Shown one piece after another: positions 17,457-23,822 of a stretch of DNA of 45,389 bases. Every line of letters begins with the position of its first letter. Positions within the stretch are counted from its first letter, which is position 1. The DNA comes from a virus: positions 1 to 45,389 of IMG/VR virus record IMGVR_UViG_3300020596_000039; one strand, written 5' to 3'. The notes under the pieces are model-generated. The model saw nothing but the letters and a program-made list of their open reading frames with translations, did no database searches and was not told where the DNA came from. A program made the translations under genes and the position numbers.

Positions 17457-18179
17457 TTGAGTACCGATATCGCTGTCCTTGATCTCAGTCAACTTCCTTC
17501 CACGTCGGTCGGGTCGCAAGACACGTTCGACGATCTCGCCAGGGGTGCAACCTTCCTTGGCCGCTTGCAGTTGTTCGGCTCGAACAGCAAGCAGTGTCAG
17601 AAGGGCTTGATTAAGCCCGGCCACTTCGGGATTCCCGTGTCGGACGACGAAGTCGTCGACCTGGGTGCCTCGTGTGACATTCTGCCGCTCGCTCGCCGTC
17701 CGAAGGCGATCGACATGAGCGATTCGCCCGTTGTCGCCAGCTATGACGAGAACGACCCGACGTTCCAGGAAATCGCGGAACGCTCCAAGGTCCAGAACTC
17801 GAAGTGCCAGTTCGGCCCGAGCTTCCTCGTCATCGAGCGCAACACCGGTCGCATGCTCGAATACTTCCTGGGCTCGCCGACGCATCGGCCCGAGGCCAAG
17901 AAGATTTACCCGAAGCTCCCTTTGACCCAGGCGGACATTGCCGCCCGGAAGCTGGACGAGGAACCGCACACCGCGCTCCCCGTCACGCTGAAGTCGAAGT
18001 TCATCGAGAAAGAGTTCTCGTGGTACGTCCCCGTCGCGCTCGACTGCTCGACTCCGTTCACGAAGCTGCCGCCGATGGCGCAGATCGCGGCCGAGATTCA
18101 GAAGTTCATCAACGAGAAGGGCGGCGTCGAGGCCGATGACGACGCGCCGGCCCTGAAGAAGTCTGGACGCAAGCGGTAA
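17457..18179 (+). CDS. Conserved hypothetical phage protein, possibly ssDNA-binding
   Basis: A TTG start is supported by a strong AAAGGAG seven bases upstream. The 240-residue protein begins MSTDIAVLDLSQLPSTS and contains a compact core with paired aromatic/cysteine positions (NSKQCQKGLI, FGPSFLVIERNTGRMLEYF), then a C-terminal tail mixing acidic and lysine-rich segments (GVEADDDAPALKKSGRKR). The setting in replication genes, strong translation signals and charged tail would fit a ssDNA-binding or recombination accessory protein, but I do not recognise the family. Confidence 0.55.
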   Translation: MSTDIAVLDLSQLPSTSVGSQDTFDDLARGATFLGRLQLFGSNSKQCQKGLIKPGHFGIPVSDDEVVDLGASCDILPLARRPKAIDMSDSPVVASYDENDPTFQEIAERSKVQNSKCQFGPSFLVIERNTGRMLEYFLGSPTHRPEAKKIYPKLPLTQADIAARKLDEEPHTALPVTLKSKFIEKEFSWYVPVALDCSTPFTKLPPMAQIAAEIQKFINEKGGVEADDDAPALKKSGRKR

Positions 18180-18187
18180 TTTTGTAC

Positions 18188-18217
18188 GCCGCAAACTACT
18201 AGGTGACCGTGTCACCC
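18188..18217 (+). promoter_or_regulatory. GTGTCACCC-type promoter within an imperfect palindrome
   Basis: GCCGCAAAC, 12 bases, GTGTCACCC. The promoter is embedded in a near-perfect inverted repeat, CTACTAGGTGAC (18197-18208) and GTCACCCTAGTAG (18211-18223), which could be an operator or a transcribed hairpin. The predicted +1 is near 18222. Confidence 0.55.
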
Positions 18218-18240
18218 TAGTAGCATCTGTTCTCTCTCGG

Positions 18241-18276
18241 AAGACCGGAGCGGGACATCCCGCTCCGGTCTTTTCT
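18241..18276 (+). terminator. Strong intrinsic terminator or attenuator
   Basis: Perfectly paired arms of about 14 bases (18241-18254 with 18259-18272, core GACCGGAGCGGGA) are followed by TTTTCTCTT. It sits between the promoter at 18188 and the gene at 18297. It may end the upstream transcript or attenuate the new one. Confidence 0.75.
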
Positions 18277-18296
18277 CTTCGCACCCCGTCCCGCCC

Positions 18297-18818
18297 ATGC
18301 GTTTCGACGCCATCCTTATCCAGCAGCCGAGCGTTTCCTTCGGCCCCTTCCTGTCCCTCACTCGCGAGGCGATGGGCTACAGCGTTGTGGCTAAATGCGA
18401 TGCGAGCGGCCGGCAGCTCAGCGAAACCGAGCGGTTCGTCTCGTGCCTGGAAGCCCTACGCGATCCGAACGCCATCCCGGCCCTTTGGCCGCACCTGCTG
18501 AATCACGTTTCGTTTAGCGTTGCCATGGTCGCGGATGACCGCGACATGATCGAGATTCTTGAACTCGCTTCGGGCATGCACTTCGTCCGATCCGAAACCC
18601 GCGTTCGCGGGATCGACATCGCCGTCGTTACTGGGACGCTCGCGCAGTGGCGCGAAGCCGGCAAGAACGGCACCCAGCAAGGCGGCCCCGCCCAGGTTGC
18701 ATTCTGCAAGATCATCACCCTGTTCGATCAAGCCGGCCTGAACGTCTGGAAGGGCTTCAACTGGAAGTCGGACAACTCGAACAAGGGACTCTTTTTAATT
18801 GAGGACAGACGTGCCTGA
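18297..18818 (+). CDS. Hypothetical protein upstream of the helicase
   Basis: A 173-residue soluble protein with no recognised domain. Mixed alpha/beta predicted sequence; segments FVSCLEALRDPNAIPALWPHLLNHVSFSVAMVADD (split here by eye into helices) and DIAVVTGTLAQWREA suggest a small globular fold. The C-terminal portion GLNVWKGFNWKSDNSNKG is basic. No clear Shine-Dalgarno element precedes the ATG. Its end overlaps the GTG of the helicase gene, so the two are translated together and may act together. Confidence 0.6.
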   Translation: MRFDAILIQQPSVSFGPFLSLTREAMGYSVVAKCDASGRQLSETERFVSCLEALRDPNAIPALWPHLLNHVSFSVAMVADDRDMIEILELASGMHFVRSETRVRGIDIAVVTGTLAQWREAGKNGTQQGGPAQVAFCKIITLFDQAGLNVWKGFNWKSDNSNKGLFLIEDRRA

Positions 18819-20814
18819 AACTGTCACCTGTAATTTTCTCGTCTACTCCAAGAAGGGCCGCGCTCTTCGCGAGAAGGCGGTCCTGCGCTACTCCAAGGGA
18901 CGCATTGAGTTCCTGGCCTCGCCCTTCGCGCTGAAGGACGAGATCAAGGCCATGCGTGGCTCGAAGTGGCATGGCTACATCGAGGGCGACAACCGCAAGA
19001 TTTGGTCCGTCGAGGACTGCCCCCGCAATCGACTGCAACTCGCCTACCTCCAAGGCGAGGACGTGTACGCCTGGTTCGATCGCGACATCGTCGAACACGA
19101 GTTCCCCGATCGCGGCCTGCCGCTCTACCAGCATCAGAAGGACATGGCCAACAGCGCGATGACCTACCACTTCAATATCTGGGGTGCGGAAATGGGTCTG
19201 GGCAAGACCCGGTCGGCCATCGAAGTCATGGACCTGTCGGGTGCGGCGGACTGGGTTTGGATTGGCCCGAAGAAGCCGATCAAGGCCGTCAAGCGCGAGT
19301 TCATCAAGTGGGGACTCAGCGAGAAGATCAACCTTCAGACGTTCACCTACCAGGCGTTCGTCGAGTACGTCGACAAGTGGAAGCCTGGCGACCTGATCCC
19401 TCAAGGGCTGATCTGCGACGAACACACGAACCTGAAGACCTGGGACTCGCAGCGGAGTCAAGCCGCGCAGTTCATGGCCGACAAGATTCGCGAGAAGTAC
19501 GGCTACGAAGGCTACGTGATCCTGATGTCCGGCACGCCTGCACCCAAGACGCCGGTGGACTGGTGGAGCCCGTGCGAGATCACGTTCCCCGGATTCCTCC
19601 GCGAGGGTTCGGAGCGGGCGTTCAAGCTCCGCATGGCCATCGTCGCCCTCCGCGAAAACTATGGGGCCGGCGGCCAGTTCAACGACCTGCTGGGTTGGAA
19701 GGACGACGAGAGCAAGTGCGCCACCTGTGGCTGCTATCCCGACGAACACGGGATGGAAATGGACGACTATCACCCGTGGACCAAGTCGGTCAACGAAATC
19801 GCCGAGTTCCACGAACGCACGAAGGGCCTCGTCGTCATCAAGTTCAAGAAGGACTGCGTGGACCTGCCCGACAAGGTGTACCGGGTCATCCAGTGCGAGC
19901 CCAAGCCCAGCACGCTCCGCGTGGCCCAGGCGCTTCTGGCGTCCAGCGAGCGGGCCATCACGGGGCTCACGCTGCTCCGCGAGTTGAGCGACGGCTTCCA
20001 ATACCGCGAGATTCAAGAAGGCATGATGCCTTGCAACGTCTGCTACTCGCCGGGCGAGCCTGTCCAGGACAAGGACGGTGAGGGGTTCACGTACCCGCAC
20101 GCGGGGCCGGTCGGCACGATCAAGGAATGGTTCGACCCTCGCGACGAAACCCGAACCTTCTCGTCTGTGGACATGATGCGGGACGAAGTAGTCTCCGGCC
20201 TTGAGTGCCGCGACGTGACTTGTCCGAAGTGCGATGGGGACAAGGAAATCCCTCGCATGGTCCGCATCACGAAGGAAGTCCCGTGTCCGAAGGAAGACGC
20301 GCTCATCGACCTGCTCGGCGAGAACGAGGAAGTCGGACGCATTGTGATCTTCGCCGGATTCACTGGATCAGTGGATCGCTGCGTGAACATCTGCCTACGT
20401 GAAGACTGGCACGTTGTTCGGTGCGACGGTCGTGGCTTCACGATTCTCTATCGCGATAGCGACGGCACGATCAAGTCGAACACCAAGACGGACGCCCTCG
20501 ACTACTGGGCGGACCTGAAGGGCAATGCTCGCGTTGCGTTCGTTGCCCACCCTGAGTCGGGCGGTATGGGTCTGACTCTCACCGAGGCGTGTACGGCCGT
20601 CTTCTGGTCGAACTCTTTCAAGCCTGAGTTCCGCACGCAATCGGAAGACCGCATTCACCGTCTCGGCATGGACGAGAACCGTGGCGCGATGATCGTCGAT
20701 CTCGTCCACCTGCCGACTGACGAGCGGGTGCTGGAAGTCCTCCGCAAGAACCGTGAACTCGAATTGCTGACGATGGGCGACTTCGCCAAAGACTTGCAGC
20801 TTGACGCTGCCTAA
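18811..20814 (+). CDS. SNF2-like superfamily 2 helicase
   Basis: GTG 18811 (MPETVTCNFLVY) is the best start: GAGGACA lies seven bases upstream and the previous stop overlaps it. The 667-residue protein carries Walker A GAEMGLGKTRS near residue 124, a DEHT box (ICDEHTNLK, about residue 201), SGTPAP (about 240) and the motif VI element SEDRIHRLGM (about 611), the SNF2 pattern. Several Cys clusters (CATCGCYP, CNVC, CPKC) lie between the two helicase lobes and may bind zinc. Phage proteins of this class act in recombination-dependent replication or repair by remodelling DNA. The DEHT variant replaces the common DEAH/DEGH. Confidence 0.8.
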   Translation: MPETVTCNFLVYSKKGRALREKAVLRYSKGRIEFLASPFALKDEIKAMRGSKWHGYIEGDNRKIWSVEDCPRNRLQLAYLQGEDVYAWFDRDIVEHEFPDRGLPLYQHQKDMANSAMTYHFNIWGAEMGLGKTRSAIEVMDLSGAADWVWIGPKKPIKAVKREFIKWGLSEKINLQTFTYQAFVEYVDKWKPGDLIPQGLICDEHTNLKTWDSQRSQAAQFMADKIREKYGYEGYVILMSGTPAPKTPVDWWSPCEITFPGFLREGSERAFKLRMAIVALRENYGAGGQFNDLLGWKDDESKCATCGCYPDEHGMEMDDYHPWTKSVNEIAEFHERTKGLVVIKFKKDCVDLPDKVYRVIQCEPKPSTLRVAQALLASSERAITGLTLLRELSDGFQYREIQEGMMPCNVCYSPGEPVQDKDGEGFTYPHAGPVGTIKEWFDPRDETRTFSSVDMMRDEVVSGLECRDVTCPKCDGDKEIPRMVRITKEVPCPKEDALIDLLGENEEVGRIVIFAGFTGSVDRCVNICLREDWHVVRCDGRGFTILYRDSDGTIKSNTKTDALDYWADLKGNARVAFVAHPESGGMGLTLTEACTAVFWSNSFKPEFRTQSEDRIHRLGMDENRGAMIVDLVHLPTDERVLEVLRKNRELELLTMGDFAKDLQLDAA

Positions 20815-20832
20815 CCCTTCTCTGAAAACTAA

Positions 20833-22122
20833 ATGAAGCTCAACAAGAACAAAGTCGCTGATATTAAGCAGGACATCGTGGACGGCGTTACGCAGCCGGC
20901 CATCGCGAAGAAGCATAGCGTTAGCCGCTCGATCATTTCCGACATCGCCACTGAGCGTGCGTGGAAGCACGTCGACTGGCCGGATGGCGAAGCTCCTCGC
21001 AAGCGGGGCGGCGGCCAGCGCAAGGCCAAGCCTGAATATGACCCGACTGACGAGCGGGTCAGGGAACTCGAAGGCGAGATCGCGCATCTCGTTGACGAGC
21101 GGAACCACGCCCGCAAGTCCGCCAAGGCCACGGCGAAGGAACACGGTCTGTACCGTGCCGTCGTCGCGGAAATGAACCAGCGGATCGTGCCGTTCACCCA
21201 GCTCCCGCAGACCCGCCCTGAGCGTACCACTAAAGCCCGAATCGAAGAACATCTGGTGATGCACCTTTCGGACGGTCACCACGACCAGATCGTGGTCCCG
21301 GAAGAGTGCGGCGGGATGGAGAATCACAACTTCCCCATCTCGTGTCGCCGCGCTGAGAACCTCGTTGACACGACGATCGACTGGACGCAGGACACGCTCT
21401 CGCCGAAGTTCCACTTCCGCGTGCTGCACATCCTGGCCTATGGCGATCATACTAGCGGCGAGATTCACGGGGCCGTCACGCGATCGTACTTCCGCAACCA
21501 GTTCAAGAACTGCTTTGCGATTGGCCAACTGCACGCCCTGATGTTCCGCGACCTGGCGGCCCACTTCGACGCCATCAACGTCGTCTACCTGCCGGGCAAC
21601 CACGGCCGCCGCTCGCCGAAGAAGGACTTCCATGGTGCCCACGACAACTGGGATTACCTGATCGCGGAGTGTGCCCGCAACCACTGCCGTGACCTGCCCA
21701 ACGTCTCGTTCCTGATCCCCGACGCTTACAGCGTCAACATCGACATCAACGGCATCGGCTTCAATCTCAGCCACGGCGACGACGTGCGTGGCAACGGCGG
21801 CATCCCGTTCTATGGGATGGTTCGTCGTCAGAAGGGGTTGATCGCGATGGGTGCAGTGCAGGGCGGTCCTCGCGTCCGCTACTTCTGCATGGGTCACCAT
21901 CACGTCGCGGCCTCGCTCGCGGACATGGACGGCGAAATGATCGTCAATGGTGCGTGGGTCGGCACGGACAGCTACGCCTACAACAGCTTCTCTGGTTACC
22001 GCGAACCGTCCCAATGGCTTCACGGTGTGCACCCCAAGCACGGCGTGACGTGGAGGCTGAACGTCCACCTGCGTAGCGACGACGACGTGAAAGGACCGAA
22101 GCGGTACAAGATCGCCGTGTAA
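20833..22122 (+). CDS. Metallophosphoesterase with N-terminal helix-turn-helix
   Basis: A 429-residue protein. Residues about 5-40 resemble a resolvase-type helix-turn-helix (IKQDIVDGVTQPAIAKKHSVS). A coiled-coil-like charged linker follows (about 70-105). The remainder is a calcineurin-like phosphoesterase: MHLSDGHHD, LAYGDHTSG, LPGNHGRRS, SHGDD and MGHHHV, giving the D-H, GD, GNH, H and GH.H metal ligands. Such phage enzymes can be Mre11/SbcD-type nucleases or phosphodiesterases. The DNA-binding N-terminus and the helicase next door make a nuclease working on replication or repair intermediates the best guess. Confidence 0.75.
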   Translation: MKLNKNKVADIKQDIVDGVTQPAIAKKHSVSRSIISDIATERAWKHVDWPDGEAPRKRGGGQRKAKPEYDPTDERVRELEGEIAHLVDERNHARKSAKATAKEHGLYRAVVAEMNQRIVPFTQLPQTRPERTTKARIEEHLVMHLSDGHHDQIVVPEECGGMENHNFPISCRRAENLVDTTIDWTQDTLSPKFHFRVLHILAYGDHTSGEIHGAVTRSYFRNQFKNCFAIGQLHALMFRDLAAHFDAINVVYLPGNHGRRSPKKDFHGAHDNWDYLIAECARNHCRDLPNVSFLIPDAYSVNIDINGIGFNLSHGDDVRGNGGIPFYGMVRRQKGLIAMGAVQGGPRVRYFCMGHHHVAASLADMDGEMIVNGAWVGTDSYAYNSFSGYREPSQWLHGVHPKHGVTWRLNVHLRSDDDVKGPKRYKIAV

Positions 22123-22126
22123 TCCC

Positions 22127-22435
22127 ATGATCCGCCGAAACGATACCGACCCCGCCAGTTACGATCCCCACGAAGACCTCTACAACGGGGCTCGGGAACG
22201 CAACGAAGATGAGTTCAACAGCGACCCGCCGTTCTACGTCGATCGCGTCATGTCTCATAGTGACCTTGAAGATTTAGCCGATGCTCTCGACGGTAGCGAC
22301 GAGAGCATCGAACACGGCATGCGAATCTGCAACAAGGACATTGAAGACTACGACGAGGACGAGATCAAGGAAGCTCTGGAAGATCGAATTGGGTTTGTCT
22401 TCGACGAAGACCTAAATGCCTGGACCTATGAATGA
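22127..22435 (+). CDS. Small acidic protein
   Basis: A 102-residue protein in which about a third of residues are Asp or Glu (for example NKDIEDYDEDEIKEALED), and little hydrophobic core. Such composition is seen in DNA-mimic inhibitors and in binding partners of basic proteins, but no family is recognised. The stop overlaps the start of the second ParB-like gene (ATGA), suggesting coupled expression. Confidence 0.6.
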   Translation: MIRRNDTDPASYDPHEDLYNGARERNEDEFNSDPPFYVDRVMSHSDLEDLADALDGSDESIEHGMRICNKDIEDYDEDEIKEALEDRIGFVFDEDLNAWTYE

Positions 22436-23250
22436 AACGACTCGCCCAGTTCGATACGTTCTCGATCGACGTGAACAAGGTGTTCATCGACAGTGACTTC
22501 AACTGTCGTGGGTACTTCACGCTCGAATCTATATCGGACTTGGCGGCCTCTATTCGAGAACTCGGTCTTCAAACTCCCGTCGTCGTTCAACCCTACGCCC
22601 ATGAGCAATATGACTACCGGCTAATCGCAGGCTACCGCCGCTTTGCAGCTTGCACCCGCCTGCTCGGTTATACGGAAGTCCCCGGAACGATCCGCACCGA
22701 TCTGACCGAAGAACAAGCCCGCATCCTCAATCTCACTGAGAATCTCGAACGCCGCGATCTCAACATCCTCGAAGAAGCTAAGGCAATCCGCCACACGTTC
22801 CCCAACGGTAGCGTTCGGGCCATCGCGAAGGCCCTCAACCGCCCGGGCCGCTGGGTGCATGCCCGGCAGTTGTTGCTACGGTTGCCCGAGGAAGTTCAGC
22901 AGATCGCCGCCGCCGGGTGGCTGAAGCAGTTGAGCATCGTCGCGCTTTCGCAACTGACCTCGCCCGAGGACCAGATCGAGGGTGCCAGGCAAATCCTGGC
23001 GGCGAAGCAACTCAACTCACGGAACCAGACGAACCTGCCCAAGAAGTATCGAGCCAAGTACGAGGGCAGGAAAACCAAAGAGCAGATCACGAAGATAGTC
23101 GCCCGCATGCTCGGCGAGGGCGTGTACGGCGGGATGCCCCGCGTGGCCATGTGGTGTGCGGGAAAGATAACAGACGCCGATCTCATGGCGGATATTAAGG
23201 AACGGATCAGTGAACAAGAACAACTCCAAGAAGACCCCCACGACGACTGA
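22432..23250 (+). CDS. ParB/Spo0J-like DNA-binding protein 2
   Basis: A 272-residue ParB homolog closer to the canonical family than the one at 16471. The N-terminal domain has SIRELGLQTPVVVQP, the box LIAGYRRFAACTRLLGY and LNLTENLERRDLNILEEAKAI. A helix-turn-helix follows (VRAIAKALNRPGRWVHARQL, about residues 127-146), then a Lys-rich C-terminal region. Canonical members bind parS-like DNA and CTP for segregation; phage versions may also be regulators. No parS palindrome was recognised. It is translationally coupled to the acidic protein upstream. Confidence 0.8.
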   Translation: MKRLAQFDTFSIDVNKVFIDSDFNCRGYFTLESISDLAASIRELGLQTPVVVQPYAHEQYDYRLIAGYRRFAACTRLLGYTEVPGTIRTDLTEEQARILNLTENLERRDLNILEEAKAIRHTFPNGSVRAIAKALNRPGRWVHARQLLLRLPEEVQQIAAAGWLKQLSIVALSQLTSPEDQIEGARQILAAKQLNSRNQTNLPKKYRAKYEGRKTKEQITKIVARMLGEGVYGGMPRVAMWCAGKITDADLMADIKERISEQEQLQEDPHDD

Positions 23251-23596
23251 AGACCTCATCGCTCGCGGCGGCTTCATGATATCGAAGATGCGGCCTGATA
23301 CGGTCGCACTAATCGAAACGACTGTAGGGGTTCTGTATACCCTTCGCCTCGTGGACCCCATCACTAATCTGATTCATTTCACTTCTACAGACGAAGGCAT
23401 GCGCCAAAGCGGGCCTCAGCCGTGTCACTTTAGTAGCTCTTGGACGGATCGAACTGGCCGAATCGCCATCCGCGATTGGGTGATCAAAGATTGCATGTTT
23501 CTGCTGAAGTTTAAACACGAAGGATGGCTCTCGCACCCTGTGCGGTCATGCCTGCTTGAAGCCCCCAACTGGAAGTACGAAGTCATTAGCCCCTAA
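23210..23596 (+). CDS. Hypothetical protein
   Basis: A GTG start with AAGGA nine bases upstream; the gene overlaps the ParB-like gene by 41 bases. The 128-residue product is beta-rich with no signal peptide and contains VALIETTVGVLYTLRLVDP, a Trp/Ser segment (CHFSSSWTDRTG) and a short C-terminal helix. No family was recognised. It is the last gene before the structured RNA. Confidence 0.5.
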   Translation: MNKNNSKKTPTTTEDLIARGGFMISKMRPDTVALIETTVGVLYTLRLVDPITNLIHFTSTDEGMRQSGPQPCHFSSSWTDRTGRIAIRDWVIKDCMFLLKFKHEGWLSHPVRSCLLEAPNWKYEVISP

Positions 23597-23601
23597 CGAA
23601 T

Positions 23602-23738
23602 AACCTCGTCTCGCCCGAACCCATGTAGCTCAGTGCGTGGAGACTGGGAGCGGCCGGCAGGCCGGTAATGGTAGTTGCGATTTGCAATCGCTGCCCACTG
23701 AGAACCTTGCGTTTAACGCAGGATGGCGAGACGAGGTT
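23602..23738 (+). ncRNA. Compact multibranch structured RNA (novel candidate)
   Basis: A perfect 14-bp stem (AACCTCGTCTCGCC at 23602-23615 with 23725-23738) closes a 109-base interior. Inside: stem CTCAGTG/CACTGAG (23629-23635 with 23696-23702) and hairpins at 23652-23665 (GC-rich), 23677-23691 (GCGATT, TGC loop, AATCGC) and 23706-23722 (stem around TGCGT/ACGCA, TTA loop). All are nested, as in a folded RNA. It lacks a T-arm, CCA-like end or usable anticodon loop, so it is not a tRNA. The 3' strand of the outer stem contains GACGAGG, the only Shine-Dalgarno-like element before ATG 23748, so the RNA might control translation of the leader ORF and polymerase. Confidence 0.6.
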
Positions 23739-23747
23739 TCTTTAATT

Positions 23748-23822
23748 ATGACTTACGCCTTCAGCGGCTTCATCGACAGCGAGTACGGTGATCGTTATGT
23801 GCAAAACTGCGGGAAAGTTTGA
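23748..23822 (+). CDS. Possible 24-residue leader peptide overlapping the polymerase start
   Basis: ATG 23748 opens a 24-codon frame (MTYAFSGFIDSEYGDRYVQN..) that ends at TGA 23820-23822, 25 bases into the polymerase gene in another frame. GAGG 11-14 bases upstream lies in the outer stem of the RNA. Translation through this frame could couple to polymerase initiation. It could equally be chance. Confidence 0.3.
   Translation: MTYAFSGFIDSEYGDRYVQNCGKV

Noticed and set aside
18199-18217. SP6-like single-subunit polymerase promoter (CTAGGTGAC resembles SP6 core)
   Set aside because: The likeness covers a few bases at one site, no single-subunit RNA polymerase gene is in the window, and the two-box structure fits a sigma factor.
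20395-22128. 577-codon minus-strand frame opposite the phosphoesterase
   Set aside because: The plus-strand frame has complete metallophosphoesterase motifs; the minus frame is Val/Arg/His-rich shadow sequence.
23624-23720. Possible tRNA (the segment GTAGCTCAGTG resembles a D-arm)
   Set aside because: No T-arm with TTC consensus, no anticodon arm with a seven-base loop, and the closing stem is 14 bp rather than seven; the fold is better described as another structured RNA.
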